NCBI GenBank assembly: GCA_040216735.1 | Contig: JAVJOO010000003.1 | Location: 202,746 to 266,745 of the forward strand | DNA from: Alphaproteobacteria bacterium | Lineage (GTDB): Bacteria > Pseudomonadota > Alphaproteobacteria > SHVP01 | Direction: 5' to 3' | DNA length: 64,000 bases | Notes under the pieces: generated by a model | What the model was told of the DNA's origin: nothing | Databases searched by the model: none | The model's input: only the letters and a program-made list of their open reading frames with translations | In this document: one piece after another, positions 54,199 to 63,966 of the stretch | Layout: the number at the start of each line of letters is the position of its first letter | Position numbering within the stretch: position 1 is the stretch's first letter | Program-made: the position numbers and the translations under genes

Positions 54199-55388
54199 TC
54201 GATCTCGGGCGCACCGATCGCAGCGTCGTCGGCCGGTGGTGGTGGACTGTCGATCGCTGGACCCTTCTTATCTTGCTCCTAACCATGGCGGTTGGGATCG
54301 TCCTAATCATGGCCGCAAGCCCGGCGGTAGCAGAACGGATCGGCCTCGACTCTTTTCACTTCGTGCGGCGCCAACTTCTCTATCTTGTTCCCGCTTTGAT
54401 CGCGCTCTTCGGTATGTCGCTCCTGCCGGTCCTATGGGTGCGTCGCATCGCGGTCGTCGGCTTTGCGCTGTCGCTGGTCCTCCTAGTCGGCACCTTGATC
54501 GGCGGAGAGAGCATCAAGGGTGCCCGTCGGTGGATCGATTTCGGCGGGTTCCTGCTCCAACCTTCCGAGTTTGCGAAACCGACGTTTGCGGTGTTCGCGG
54601 CATGGATGCTTTCCCAACGGGTGACTCAGCCGGGCTTTCCTGGCTACGCACTCGCCACGGCGGCGGCGGCGATCCTGGTCGCGTTGTTGCTGATGCAACC
54701 GGATGTTGGCATGACGTTGGTCGTGCTGTGCGTTTGGGTCACCCAGATGTTTCTTGCCGGCATTCCGATGTTTGTCGTCGCCGTCATCGCGGCGGTCGGG
54801 GCGGTCGGCGCGGTCGGCGCATATGCCTTGTTCCCGCATGTAGCGGCCCGGATCGACCGCTTTCTCGATCCGTCCAGCGGCGACACTTTCCAAATCGATG
54901 CGTCGCTGAATGCCTTTGGTAACGGTGGCATGTTCGGAACCGGGCCGGGCGAGGGGATCGTTAAGTCGATCCTTCCCGACGCCCATGCCGACTTCATCTT
55001 CGCCGTTGCTGGGGAAGAACTCGGTCTATTCGCCTCGCTTGCCGTCGTCGTGCTGTTTGCGGTCTTGGTGCTGCGCGGTTTGGTTCGGTTGTTGCGAGAG
55101 ACCGATCTCTTTGTCGTCTTGGCGAGTTCCGGCATTTTGGTGCAGATCGGTTTGCAGGCAGTGATCAACATGGGGGTCAACGTCCGTTTGCTGCCGGCAA
55201 AGGGCATGACGCTCCCCTTTATCAGTTACGGCGGCTCCAGCTTGCTCGCGTTGGCGATCGGTATGGGATTCGTTCTCGCGTTAACCCGGCATCGCCCCGG
55301 CGTAGCGATCAATTCAGGGCTTGTTGCGCCGGCGGGCGTCAAACCGACTTCTGTCGGCCCGGCGTTCTCCCAAGGTGGCGCGGTATGA
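54195..55388 (+). CDS. ftsW: Septal peptidoglycan polymerase FtsW
   Basis: The 397-residue SEDS protein has about ten transmembrane segments. Conserved parts are GGESIKGARRWIDFGGFLLQ then PSEFAKPTF, LLMQPDVGMTLVVLCVWVTQ, the extracellular loop with AFGNGGMFGTGPGEGIVKSI and LPDAHADFIFAVAGEELG, and LLPAKGMTLPFISYGGSSLL. The catalytic Asp of SEDS proteins lies in the PDAHADFIF region. FtsW polymerises lipid II with FtsI. ATGA overlap with murG. Confidence 0.97.
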   Translation: MIDLGRTDRSVVGRWWWTVDRWTLLILLLTMAVGIVLIMAASPAVAERIGLDSFHFVRRQLLYLVPALIALFGMSLLPVLWVRRIAVVGFALSLVLLVGTLIGGESIKGARRWIDFGGFLLQPSEFAKPTFAVFAAWMLSQRVTQPGFPGYALATAAAAILVALLLMQPDVGMTLVVLCVWVTQMFLAGIPMFVVAVIAAVGAVGAVGAYALFPHVAARIDRFLDPSSGDTFQIDASLNAFGNGGMFGTGPGEGIVKSILPDAHADFIFAVAGEELGLFASLAVVVLFAVLVLRGLVRLLRETDLFVVLASSGILVQIGLQAVINMGVNVRLLPAKGMTLPFISYGGSSLLALAIGMGFVLALTRHRPGVAINSGLVAPAGVKPTSVGPAFSQGGAV

Positions 55389-56521
55389 GCGCGCGCACAA
55401 TCGTCCTTGCCGCCGGTGGGACCGGCGGTCACCTATTTCCTGCCGAAGCGTTGGCGCAGGAAATGCAAGCGCGTGGTCATCGTCTCGTGCTCGTCACCGA
55501 TCGACGGGGCGCGGGCCACAGTCACACGCTCGCCAACCTTGAAACTCATGTCGTCCGCGCCGGTTCCATGGCCGGGGGCGTTGGGAAAAAGGTCGGCGGG
55601 CTCATGAATGTCGTAGCGGGGGTCTTCCAAGCGCGAGCCCTCCTCCCCCGACTACAGCCACATGCTGTAGTCGGTTTCGGCGGCTATCCCTCCCTGCCAA
55701 CCATGTTAGCCGCAGCACGTTTGGGAACCCCCGCTACGATACATGAACAAAACGCAGTCCTTGGGCGGGTCAACCGGCTCTTAGCGCCGCGCGTCGATGC
55801 CATCGCTCTGTCCTTTCCGCACACCGAGCGCATCGACTCGACCGACCGCAGTCGGGCAACCGTCACCGGAACCCCGGTGCGCCCGGAAATTTTGGTTCAC
55901 CGCGATCGCCCCTACCGTGGCCCCGATGCCAGCGGCGACATACGCCTGCTGGTATTCGGCGGCAGCCAGGGCGCCAACGTGTTTTCCCGTGTGGTACCTG
56001 CGGCACTCGGCTCAATGGACGAGAGCGTGCGTCGACGCTTGCGCATCGTCCAGCAGTGCCGGCTGGAAGATCTCGAGGCAACCCGGGTAGCTTACGCTGA
56101 TCTCGGAATCGCGGCCGAATTGGGCACGTTTTTCGACGATCTGCCGCGCCGCATGGCCGATTCGCACTTGGTCATTGGGCGGGCTGGGGCCTCGACGATC
56201 TTCGAGTTGGCGGCGATGGGCCGCCCGGCGCTTCTCGTGCCCTATCCCCACGCGACGGACGATCATCAAACGGCGAATGCCAACGCGTTCAGTGAAACAG
56301 GCGCGGGTTGGACCATCCAGCAATCGGCGTTCTCGCCGAGCGATTTGTTTGGCCGCCTCAATGCGCTGTTTTCGGTGCCGCACTACCTTGAGCAGGCTGC
56401 TGCCGCGTCGCGCCGCTTTGGCATTCAGGACGCATCGTCGCGACTCGCGGATCTCGTTGACTCCCTTGCAGGATCGAACGGTCAGGGCGGGCAATCCTTC
56501 ATCCAAGGGGCTGCGGCATGA
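55385..56521 (+). CDS. murG: Lipid II synthase MurG (GlcNAc transferase)
   Basis: The 378-residue GT28 enzyme has the N-terminal [59 protein letters not shown], then [18 protein letters not shown] and the donor site [20 protein letters not shown] then [20 protein letters not shown]. It transfers GlcNAc from UDP-GlcNAc to lipid I at the inner membrane. ATGA overlap with murC. Confidence 0.97.
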   Translation: MSARTIVLAAGGTGGHLFPAEALAQEMQARGHRLVLVTDRRGAGHSHTLANLETHVVRAGSMAGGVGKKVGGLMNVVAGVFQARALLPRLQPHAVVGFGGYPSLPTMLAAARLGTPATIHEQNAVLGRVNRLLAPRVDAIALSFPHTERIDSTDRSRATVTGTPVRPEILVHRDRPYRGPDASGDIRLLVFGGSQGANVFSRVVPAALGSMDESVRRRLRIVQQCRLEDLEATRVAYADLGIAAELGTFFDDLPRRMADSHLVIGRAGASTIFELAAMGRPALLVPYPHATDDHQTANANAFSETGAGWTIQQSAFSPSDLFGRLNALFSVPHYLEQAAAASRRFGIQDASSRLADLVDSLAGSNGQGGQSFIQGAAA

Positions 56522-57954
56522 AGCAGTTGCCCCTCGATATCGGAACGATCCATTTTGTCGGGATCGGCGGAATTGGCATGAGCGGTATCGCCGAAGTCAT
56601 GCATAGTCTCGGTCACAAGGTCCAGGGCAGCGACGTGGCCGACAGCGCCAACGTCCAGCGGCTCCGCGGGCTCGGCATCCAGGTGTCGAAGGGGCACGAT
56701 GCGGTAAACCTCGGCGATGCCCGCGTTGTCGTCGTGTCGACGGCAGTGAAGTCCGATAATCCAGAGCTGGTTGCGGCGCGGCACGCGTTCATTCCGGTCG
56801 TGCGGCGGGCCGAAATGCTCGCCGAATTGATGCGCTTCAAGTGGTCGGTGGCCGTCGGTGGTACTCACGGTAAAACCACGACGACATCGCTCGTCGCGGC
56901 CATGCTGGACGCCGCCGCGTTCGATCCTACCGTGATCAACGGCGGCATCATCAACGCCTACAATACCAACGCGCGGCTCGGGTCGGGTGAATGGATGGTC
57001 GTTGAGGCCGACGAGTCCGACGGTACTTTCGTCAAGCTGCCCGCGACGGTCGTGATCGTAACCAATATCGATCCCGAGCATCTCGATTTCTACGGCGATT
57101 TCGATACCGAGCGGGCGGCATTCCAGACGTTCGTTGAGAATATCCCTTTCTACGGTTTCGCGGCACTGTGCGTCGACCATCCTGAGGTCCAAGCGCTGTG
57201 CGGCCGAATCAGCGACCGCAAGATCATCACTTACGGTCTGAGCCCCTTGGCAGACGTACGCGCCGAACGGATCGCATTCTCCGACCTCGGTAGCACGTTC
57301 GATGTCGTCATCAATGATCGTATGCGCGACGATCAACGCCGCATCAAGGACGTTCGGCTCAACATGCCGGGTGCTCACAACGTCCAGAATGCGTTGTCGG
57401 CCTTTGTCATTGCCAACGAGATGGGGATTTCCGACGACGTTGCGCGCGGGGCGTTGCAAGACTTCGGCGGCGTCAAGCGCCGCTTTACCATTACCGGATC
57501 GGGCGGTGGGGTCACGGTGGTTGACGACTATGCCCACCACCCGGTTGAGATTGCCGCCGTCCTTAAGGCAGCGCGAGACATGGGGCGCGAGCGTGTCATT
57601 ACCGTAGTCCAGCCCCACCGCTACTCGCGGTTGCGCGATTTGTTCGAAGAGTTCTGCACCTGTTTCAACAACGCCGACACTGTCATTGTCGCCGACGTAT
57701 ATCCCGCCGGTGAGACACCGCTTGAAGGCTACGACCGCGATGCGCTGATCGAAGGCCTGCGGCGACACGGTCACCGTCACGTTGTCGCTCTTGGGCACGA
57801 TACGGAGCTCGCCGACGTTGTTGCCGCGCACGCACGTTCCGGCGACCTTGTTATCTGCATGGGTGCAGGCAACATCACCGCCTGGGCCCAACGCTTGCCC
57901 GAAGAACTCGCGGCGCGTATCCCGGAAATGGGCCTACGCGAGGTCGGAGCATGA
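56518..57954 (+). CDS. murC: UDP-MurNAc--L-alanine ligase MurC
   Basis: The 478-residue ligase opens with [20 protein letters not shown], has the P-loop GTHGKTTT (115-122), [33 protein letters not shown], and [20 protein letters not shown] then AHHPVEI and [16 protein letters not shown] in the C-terminal domain. It adds L-Ala to UDP-MurNAc made by MurB (next gene, ATGA overlap). Confidence 0.98.
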   Translation: MKQLPLDIGTIHFVGIGGIGMSGIAEVMHSLGHKVQGSDVADSANVQRLRGLGIQVSKGHDAVNLGDARVVVVSTAVKSDNPELVAARHAFIPVVRRAEMLAELMRFKWSVAVGGTHGKTTTTSLVAAMLDAAAFDPTVINGGIINAYNTNARLGSGEWMVVEADESDGTFVKLPATVVIVTNIDPEHLDFYGDFDTERAAFQTFVENIPFYGFAALCVDHPEVQALCGRISDRKIITYGLSPLADVRAERIAFSDLGSTFDVVINDRMRDDQRRIKDVRLNMPGAHNVQNALSAFVIANEMGISDDVARGALQDFGGVKRRFTITGSGGGVTVVDDYAHHPVEIAAVLKAARDMGRERVITVVQPHRYSRLRDLFEEFCTCFNNADTVIVADVYPAGETPLEGYDRDALIEGLRRHGHRHVVALGHDTELADVVAAHARSGDLVICMGAGNITAWAQRLPEELAARIPEMGLREVGA

Positions 57955-58895
57955 GTGCGACCGCGAAATCGGTGGCCCTATTCGATCGTTTGCCTTCGGT
58001 GCGTGGCGTCTATCGCGCCGACTACCCGCTCTCGCGCATTACTTGGTTCAAAGTTGGAGGCCCGGCCGACGTTCTGTTTCGTCCGGCCGATACCGAGGAC
58101 TTGGCGGCATTTCTATCCGCTTGTCCGCGGGATATTCAGGTCACGGTTCTCGGAGTTGGATCGAACGTCTTGGTTCGAGATGGCGGTATCCGTGGTGTGG
58201 TCATTCGATTAGGCCGTGGTTTCACCGATGTTGCTGTCCGCGATACGCGGATTGAGGCGGGTGGCGGCGCACTCGATATCAATATCGCCCGCGTCGCAGC
58301 GCAACACGGTCTTGCGGGCCTGGAGTTTCTTTCCGGCATTCCGGGAACCATCGGGGGCGCCGTGCGCATGAATGCCGGGGCCTACAATGGCGACCTGGGC
58401 GGGGTTTTGGACTCGGTGACGATGCTTGATCGCACCGGTCAAAGCACCACGATCGCGTCCGAAGACCTTACCTTTTCGTACCGTCAATCGCGCCTGCCAG
58501 CACAGGCGATCGTCGTCGCCTGCAGGCTTGTGGGCGTACTCGGTGAGGTTGCGCCGATCCACCGGCGGATGGCCGAGATCAAACAGGCGCGCGAAGCGAC
58601 CCAACCAGTCCGTTCGCGTACCGGCGGCAGTACGTTCCGCAATCCTGGCGGTCCCGGCAGCGATGCACCGCGCGCCTGGCAGTTGATCGATGCGGCGGGC
58701 TGTCGCGGGTTGCGGCGCGGCGGCGCCATGATCTCGCCGGTGCACTGCAATTTTCTTGAGAACGTGGGCGAAGCGAGTGCTGCAGACCTTGAGGCGTTGG
58801 GCAACGAGGTCCGTCAACGCGTCGCCGACCACAGCGGTATCCTCCTGCAGTGGGAAATCGAGCGAATCGGCGAACCGTCGGGGGGTGCCCCATGA
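57951..58895 (+). CDS. murB: UDP-N-acetylenolpyruvoylglucosamine reductase MurB
   Basis: The 314-residue FAD enzyme shows [40 protein letters not shown], the [20 protein letters not shown] block, and [16 protein letters not shown] with the catalytic Ser region of type II MurB. The Tyr loop of the E. coli type I enzyme is absent, as in many non-enteric bacteria. It reduces UDP-GlcNAc-enolpyruvate with NADPH. ATGA overlap with ddl. Confidence 0.97.
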   Translation: MSATAKSVALFDRLPSVRGVYRADYPLSRITWFKVGGPADVLFRPADTEDLAAFLSACPRDIQVTVLGVGSNVLVRDGGIRGVVIRLGRGFTDVAVRDTRIEAGGGALDINIARVAAQHGLAGLEFLSGIPGTIGGAVRMNAGAYNGDLGGVLDSVTMLDRTGQSTTIASEDLTFSYRQSRLPAQAIVVACRLVGVLGEVAPIHRRMAEIKQAREATQPVRSRTGGSTFRNPGGPGSDAPRAWQLIDAAGCRGLRRGGAMISPVHCNFLENVGEASAADLEALGNEVRQRVADHSGILLQWEIERIGEPSGGAP

Positions 58896-59800
58896 CAAAA
58901 CACGTGGCGGTGTTAAAGGGTGGATGGTCGGCGGAACGGGCAGTGTCCCTGATTAGCGGATCGTCGGTCGCCGCTGCTCTGCGCGCGCGCGGCTACCGCG
59001 TCACGGAGATCGATGTCGACCGACATGTGGCCGCGCGCCTTTCCGAAGCGAAGCCCGACGTTGCCTTCAATGCGTTACACGGTCGTATCGGCGAAGACGG
59101 TGCGATCCAAGGCATGCTCGAAGTACTCGGTGTGCCCTACACCCATTCCGGTGTTTTGGCATCGGCATTGGCGATGGACAAGCCGACCGCCAAGAAGATT
59201 TTCGAACGCGCCGGTATTAGGTGTACTGAAGGGCGCGTCATGAGCCGCGCGGATTTCCGCAACGGGGAAGCCCCCACACCCCCGTTCGTCGTCAAGCCGC
59301 TAAACGAAGGATCCAGCGTCGGGGTTCGCGTCGTCCTCGAAGGCGACAACAACCGTCCCCTCGACGATACGTGGGACTTTGGCGACCGAGTTCTGGTCGA
59401 AAATTATGTGCCGGGCCGCGAGGTTACCGTTGCCGTCCTGGGCGACCGGGCATTGGGTGTCACCGAGATACGCTCCACGCATCGCTTCTTCGACTACGGT
59501 GCAAAATACGAGAAAGGCGAGGCCGTTCACCTCTTGCCGGCACCGCTGCCCAAGAACACGTACGACGAGGCGCTCGATACTGCGCTGTCGGCCCACGTAT
59601 CGCTCGGATGTCGTGGCCTGTCACGGGCCGACTTCCGCTACAACGATACGGTCGGCGACGGCGCCCTCTACCTCATGGAAGTCAACACCCAGCCTGGTTT
59701 GACCCCGGTATCGCTGGCTCCGGAAATCGCTGCGCACGCTGGCATCGACTTCGGCGATCTCGTCGAGTGGCTGGTGGGCGACGCGGGGTGTGGACGATGA
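58892..59800 (+). CDS. ddl: D-alanine--D-alanine ligase
   Basis: ATG 58892 overlaps the murB stop; 302 residues, typical of DdlB. The ATP-grasp fold shows VAVLKGGWSAERAVSLISGS, NALHGRIGEDGAIQGMLEVL, YTHSGVLASALAMDKPTAKK, PFVVKPLNEGSSVGVRVV, and FRYNDTVGDGALYLMEVNTQ then PGLTPVSLAPEIA. It makes D-Ala-D-Ala for MurF. ATGA overlap with ftsQ. Confidence 0.97.
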   Translation: MTKHVAVLKGGWSAERAVSLISGSSVAAALRARGYRVTEIDVDRHVAARLSEAKPDVAFNALHGRIGEDGAIQGMLEVLGVPYTHSGVLASALAMDKPTAKKIFERAGIRCTEGRVMSRADFRNGEAPTPPFVVKPLNEGSSVGVRVVLEGDNNRPLDDTWDFGDRVLVENYVPGREVTVAVLGDRALGVTEIRSTHRFFDYGAKYEKGEAVHLLPAPLPKNTYDEALDTALSAHVSLGCRGLSRADFRYNDTVGDGALYLMEVNTQPGLTPVSLAPEIAAHAGIDFGDLVEWLVGDAGCGR

Positions 59801-60639
59801 CTCCACGCCGGTCACCAAGACGCAACATACCTGGTTGGGTCGCCTTCTGTCTGCGGCATCGCCGTCGCCTCCTGCGCAGCGGCGCGATTACTGTGTTGGC
59901 AGTCGCGGTTGGCGGACCGGTCCTGTGGCTCACAGCGTTGGGCGGCGCCGGTGTTGTAGCGGGGGTAGCCGAGCGCTCCTTTGTTGCGGTATCGAGTGGG
60001 ACCGGTTTGACTGTCGATGAAATCCGTCTTTCCGGCAGAATTAACGCCGAACGCGACTCCTTGATGGCGGCGATCGGCGTGGCGCGCGATACCCCGATCC
60101 TTGCGGTCGACTTGGGCCGGTTGCGGGAGCGTATCGAGAATCTCGGTTGGGTCGAACAGGCGCGGGTGTCACGGCGGCTCCCTGATATCCTGGAAATACA
60201 CATCGAGGAACGCACACCCTTCGCGCGTTGGCAGCACGATGGCCGTCTCACCGTCATCGATCGTACAGGCATCGTGATCACCGACCGGCGTCCCGAAGTC
60301 TATGCGGCGCTGCCGCTTGTCGTCGGCGCCGATGCTGCTACCGAGGCGGCTCCGCTCATCGAAATGATGGCGAGCGATCCTGGTTTGCAGGCTCGCGTGA
60401 CGGCCGCGGTGCGGGTCGGGAGCCGGCGCTGGAACCTAAAGTTCGATAACGACATCGACGTGCTGATGCCTGAGGAAGGCATGGTGCGGGCGTGGCGCCG
60501 CCTGTGCGACCTCCACCGCGACAACAAGATTCTTGAACGCGAAGTGACCGTCATCGATCTGCGTGTTGACGACCGCGTGTTTCTCAAACTACTTCCGGAG
60601 ACGGCTGCCCGTGTCCGCGATCCCGGCGAAAGTACGTAG
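59797..60639 (+). CDS. ftsQ: Cell division protein FtsQ
   Basis: ATG 59797 overlaps the ddl stop; 280 residues. A basic cytoplasmic tail (TPRRSPRRNIPG, RHRRRLLRSG) precedes one transmembrane helix (about 31-55). A POTRA domain follows (LTVDEIRLSGRINAERDSLM, PILAVDLGRLRERIENLGWV), then the FtsQ beta domain (VSRRLPDILEIHIEERTPFA, TVIDRTGIVITD, and VTVIDLRVDDRVFLKL near the end). FtsQ scaffolds FtsBL in the divisome. Confidence 0.95.
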   Translation: MTPRRSPRRNIPGWVAFCLRHRRRLLRSGAITVLAVAVGGPVLWLTALGGAGVVAGVAERSFVAVSSGTGLTVDEIRLSGRINAERDSLMAAIGVARDTPILAVDLGRLRERIENLGWVEQARVSRRLPDILEIHIEERTPFARWQHDGRLTVIDRTGIVITDRRPEVYAALPLVVGADAATEAAPLIEMMASDPGLQARVTAAVRVGSRRWNLKFDNDIDVLMPEEGMVRAWRRLCDLHRDNKILEREVTVIDLRVDDRVFLKLLPETAARVRDPGEST

Positions 60640-60643
60640 CATC

Positions 60644-61891
60644 ATGGCAACCGGTCGCAGTCAAGTCATCGCCGCATTGGATCTGGGAAGTTCCAAGGTG
60701 TGTTGCTTCATTGCCCGCGTCATGGGCGACGATACGGTGCGTGTCGTCGGCATCGGCCACCAGCTATCGCGCGGCGTCAAAGCGGGTGCCGTCGTCGATA
60801 TGGAGCGCGCGGAGGAGTCCGTGCGCGCCGCGGTCGAGGCTGCCGAGCGCATGGCTGGCGAAACCGTTCGCGAAGTCCATGTGGCGATGTCGGCGGGTAG
60901 GCCCGCGTCTCACACCGTCGGCGTTGAAGTAGCTGTGGCCGGGCACGCCATTGGGGACCAAGACCTTCGTAGGGTGCTGCGACAGGGGCGTCCCGAAGAG
61001 GACGACCCCGAACGCGAAGTCCTGCATTCGCTGCCCCTCGGATTCACGATCGACGGATCGTCGGGCGTGCGCGATCCCCGCGGCATGTTCGGCGCCCGTC
61101 TTGGCGTCGACATCAATGTCGTTACCGTTGCCAGTGGCCCGTTGCGCAACTTGACGCTCTGCGTGGAGCGCGGACACCTCCAGACCGCGAGCGTATCCCT
61201 CGCACCCTATGCTTCGGGGCTGTCGTGCTTGGTCGAGGACGAGATGCGCCTGGGGGTCACGGTCATCGACATGGGGGCTGGCACCACGACGATGGCGGTG
61301 TTCAAGGACGGCGAAATGGTCTTCGCAGATTCACTGCCTCTCGGTGGGCGCCACGTGACCAACGACGTCGCACGCGGACTGGCAACGCCGACGGTGCACG
61401 CCGAACGCCTCAAGACGTTGTTTGCCAGCGTAATTCCAAGCCCGTCGGATGACCGCGACACGATCGATGTGCCTATCGTCGGCGAAACCGACGAAGGGGC
61501 AACCGCCCAGGTATCTCGCTCGATGCTGGTCGGGATCGTTCGTCCCCGAATCGAAGAGACTTTAGAACTCGTACGCGATCGCTTGCACGCCTCCGGCGTT
61601 GCCAGATCGGCGGGACGCCGGGTCGTCCTCACCGGGGGAGCGAGCCAACTGCAGGGTATTCGAGAACTCGCGGCGCGCGTGCTCGACAAGCAGGTGAGGC
61701 TTGGCCGGCCTATTCGGGTCGGCGGCTTGGCTGAATCGACCGGCGGACCGGCGTTCTCGACCTGTGCCGGTTTGCTCAGTCTAGCGGTCCGGCGGCAGTT
61801 GCCTGTGTTGGAAGACGTCATCGCAACCGAACCAGCCATGGCGGGGGGCGCGATCTCGCGCATCGGCCGTTGGCTCGCCACAAATTTCTGA
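60644..61891 (+). CDS. ftsA: Cell division protein FtsA
   Basis: ATG 60644 lies 4 bp after the ftsQ stop; 415 residues. The actin-like fold has phosphate-binding AALDLGSSKVCCFIARVMG, the 1C subdomain with REVHVAMSAGRPASHTVGVE, VTVIDMGAGTTTMAVFKDGE, and VVLTGGASQLQGIRELAARV. The last residues GAISRIGRWLATNF form the amphipathic membrane-targeting helix. FtsA tethers FtsZ filaments to the membrane. An 88-bp gap, unusual in this cluster, precedes ftsZ. Confidence 0.97.
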   Translation: MATGRSQVIAALDLGSSKVCCFIARVMGDDTVRVVGIGHQLSRGVKAGAVVDMERAEESVRAAVEAAERMAGETVREVHVAMSAGRPASHTVGVEVAVAGHAIGDQDLRRVLRQGRPEEDDPEREVLHSLPLGFTIDGSSGVRDPRGMFGARLGVDINVVTVASGPLRNLTLCVERGHLQTASVSLAPYASGLSCLVEDEMRLGVTVIDMGAGTTTMAVFKDGEMVFADSLPLGGRHVTNDVARGLATPTVHAERLKTLFASVIPSPSDDRDTIDVPIVGETDEGATAQVSRSMLVGIVRPRIEETLELVRDRLHASGVARSAGRRVVLTGGASQLQGIRELAARVLDKQVRLGRPIRVGGLAESTGGPAFSTCAGLLSLAVRRQLPVLEDVIATEPAMAGGAISRIGRWLATNF

Positions 61892-61951
61892 CCGGCCACA
61901 GAAGCCGGATGAACGATGGGTAGGAAATGTATGTCCAGAAGGAGAACAGCA

Positions 61952-61990
61952 ATGAGGTCATTGAACGTGGAGGGTGAGTATGACCATTAA
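61952..61990 (+). CDS. Possible 12-codon leader ORF overlapping the ftsZ start
   Basis: AAGGAG (61939-61944) sits an ideal 7 nt before ATG 61952, which opens a frame of 12 codons ([12 protein letters not shown]) ending at TAA 61988-61990. It runs through the ftsZ ribosome-binding site (GGAGGG, 61969-61974) and start codon in another frame. The better Shine-Dalgarno belongs to the short frame. Translation could open or block the ftsZ site. It may also be chance in a short spacer. Confidence 0.4.
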   Translation: MRSLNVEGEYDH

Positions 61991-63794
61991 CCTAAGTGTC
62001 CCGGCGCTAACCGAGTTACATCCTCGGATCATGGTAGTCGGAGTCGGCGGTGCCGGTGGCAACGCCGTCAACAATATGATCAACGCAGAGCTAGAAGGCG
62101 TCGATTTCGTCGTCGCCAATACCGACGCTCAGTCGTTGGCCCAATCGCGCTCTGATCGGCGCATCCAGCTCGGGATCAACGTGACCCAGGGGCTCGGCGC
62201 CGGATCCAATCCGGATGTCGGACGCCGTGCTGCCGAGGAATCGCTGCCCGAAATCATGGAAGCGCTCGCCGGTTCGCACATGGCGTTCATCACAGCGGGA
62301 ATGGGCGGTGGCACCGGTACCGGTGCGGCGCCCGTCATCGCACATGCGGCGCGCGAGGCCGGGATTCTCACGGTCGGCGTTGTCACAAAACCGTTCCAAT
62401 TCGAGGGCGGGCACCGCATGAAGCTAGCCGACCAGGGTATCGAGGAACTCGAGCGCTACGTTGACACGCTCATCATTATTCCCAACCAGAACCTTTTCCG
62501 GGTCGCCAACGAAAAGACGACCTTTGCCGACGCCTTCAAGATGGCCGACGACGTGCTCTATTCGGGCGTTCGCGGCGTTACCGATCTGATGGTGATGCCG
62601 GGCCTCATCAACCTCGACTTTGCCGATGTCCGAACCGTTATGGCCGAGATGGGCAAAGCGATGATGGGGACGGGTGAGGCAGAAGGTGAGGGACGCGCAA
62701 TCGATGCGGCCGAAGCGGCGATCTCGAACCCGTTGCTCGACGAAGTGTCGATGAAGGGTGCTCGGGGCGTGCTGATCAACATCTCCGGCGGGTCCGACAT
62801 GACCCTCTACGAGGTCGACGAAGCGGCCAATCGGATCCGCGACGAGGTCGATCCCGAAGCCAACATCATCTTCGGATCGATCTTCGACGAAACGCTCGAA
62901 GGCCGCGTCCGGGTTTCGGTTGTGGCGACCGGTATCGACGTCGAGGAGGCGGCACAGCCACGGCTCCATACGTTGTATCCGGAACCGGTTGCACCACGCC
63001 GGCACATCGAAGAGACCGAGGCAGCCGAGCCTGCGCCGATGCCACAACCGGCATTGGCCTTTGCCCGGCCCCAAGCGGCACCTGTGGTCTCGCGACCGCT
63101 GATGGCCCAGCCTGAAAGTCTTCCGGTTGCTCCGGCTGTCGCATCCGCTGGAGTAGCTTCCGCGGCCACCGCCGTTGCCATGGCTCAGCCGCTGTACGAT
63201 GAACCCCAGGTGCATCAAGCGGTCGCCACGGCCACCGTTACGCGGCCGATCGAGGTCCGAGCCGAATTGGCAAACCCCAAACCGATGGCACCTGTTGCCA
63301 AAAATCCTGCGCCGGTGGCGGCGCAGTCGGCCACGCCAAAGGTTGCCGAGGCGCCGGCACGAGAGCCGTTTATCCCGCCCCGTGCGGCGGCCCCGGCCCG
63401 TCGCGGGCCGTTGTCGAAGGCCGATCCGTTCGCCGAAGCGGCGCTATCGAATGCCGGTGCGGCCGCGCCGAAGAAACGGGTTCGCGGTCCAAGCCTGTTC
63501 GAGCGAATGACCGGTGGCGGGCGCAACCGTAAGGAAGCCGAGCCCGAGGCCGAAAAGGTCTGGGACGCGGTTCTCGCGAAGGAGGCGGGACGTGAAGCCC
63601 AAGCCAAACGGACCGAACCGCGGCTCGACGCAGCACCGGTGGTAAAGCCTAGCGCGGCGGCTGCCGCAAAGCCGCCGGCGCCGGTCGAGGGAAATGACGA
63701 GCCGCAAAAGCCTGCGGCGGCGCCGGACCTGGCGCTGGAGCCCGAGGAGGATCTGTTGGAAATCCCGGCGTTCCTCCGGCGCCAAGCCAACTGA
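61980..63794 (+). CDS. ftsZ: Cell division GTPase FtsZ
   Basis: ATG 61980, 5 nt after GGAGGG (61969-61974), gives 604 residues; a GTG at 61974 lies within that ribosome-binding site. The tubulin-like domain (about 15-322) has [23 protein letters not shown], the signature [13 protein letters not shown] near residue 110, and the T7 loop [14 protein letters not shown] Pro/Ala-rich linker of about 265 residues follows, far longer than in enteric FtsZ, and the conserved C-terminal peptide [11 protein letters not shown] ends the protein. FtsZ forms the Z-ring and recruits FtsA. Confidence 0.97.
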   Translation: MTINLSVPALTELHPRIMVVGVGGAGGNAVNNMINAELEGVDFVVANTDAQSLAQSRSDRRIQLGINVTQGLGAGSNPDVGRRAAEESLPEIMEALAGSHMAFITAGMGGGTGTGAAPVIAHAAREAGILTVGVVTKPFQFEGGHRMKLADQGIEELERYVDTLIIIPNQNLFRVANEKTTFADAFKMADDVLYSGVRGVTDLMVMPGLINLDFADVRTVMAEMGKAMMGTGEAEGEGRAIDAAEAAISNPLLDEVSMKGARGVLINISGGSDMTLYEVDEAANRIRDEVDPEANIIFGSIFDETLEGRVRVSVVATGIDVEEAAQPRLHTLYPEPVAPRRHIEETEAAEPAPMPQPALAFARPQAAPVVSRPLMAQPESLPVAPAVASAGVASAATAVAMAQPLYDEPQVHQAVATATVTRPIEVRAELANPKPMAPVAKNPAPVAAQSATPKVAEAPAREPFIPPRAAAPARRGPLSKADPFAEAALSNAGAAAPKKRVRGPSLFERMTGGGRNRKEAEPEAEKVWDAVLAKEAGREAQAKRTEPRLDAAPVVKPSAAAAAKPPAPVEGNDEPQKPAAAPDLALEPEEDLLEIPAFLRRQAN

Positions 63795-63801
63795 CGATAC
63801 C

Positions 63802-63833
63802 GGGGCCGGACCGTCCTCCACCGGGCCGGCCCC
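63802..63833 (+). terminator. GC-rich hairpin after ftsZ
   Basis: GGGGCCGG (63802-63809) and CCGGCCCC (63826-63833) are perfect complements around a 16-nt loop, 8 bp past the ftsZ stop. No T run follows (GCGTAAC), so it may be a Rho-dependent terminator, an attenuator or an mRNA-stabilising 3' stem. Confidence 0.45.
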
Positions 63834-63844
63834 GCGTAACATTG

Positions 63845-63956
63845 TGTAACAAAGATTGAGTTGTGTGGTGTCGAGGCCGTTGTTACAACAACATCGCAGT
63901 ACTACTACTTAAGTAGTTGATTTTAAATATTTATCGAGGAGCGAAAGCAAAGCTCC
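63845..63956 (+). promoter_or_regulatory. lpxC upstream region with inverted repeats
   Basis: TGTAACA (63845-63851) and TGTTACA (63881-63887) form an inverted repeat. A perfect 14-bp palindrome ACTACTTAAGTAGT lies at 63904-63917, in an AT-rich patch. A hairpin GGAGC/GCTCC (63938-63942 with 63952-63956) abuts the GAGG ribosome-binding site (63957-63960). These make a separate lpxC promoter likely. Confidence 0.45.
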
Positions 63957-63966
63957 GAGGACGCCA

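Noticed and set aside
61927-61977. Second short ORF (16 codons) upstream of ftsZ
   Set aside because: Its only purine-rich upstream element lies about 1 nt from the ATG, too close to work. The frame at 61952 has a far better ribosome-binding site.
63909-63926. CtrA-type TTAA-N7-TTAA site upstream of lpxC
   Set aside because: Two TTAA words are present but are separated by 10 bp, not 7, in an AT-rich patch where they arise by chance.
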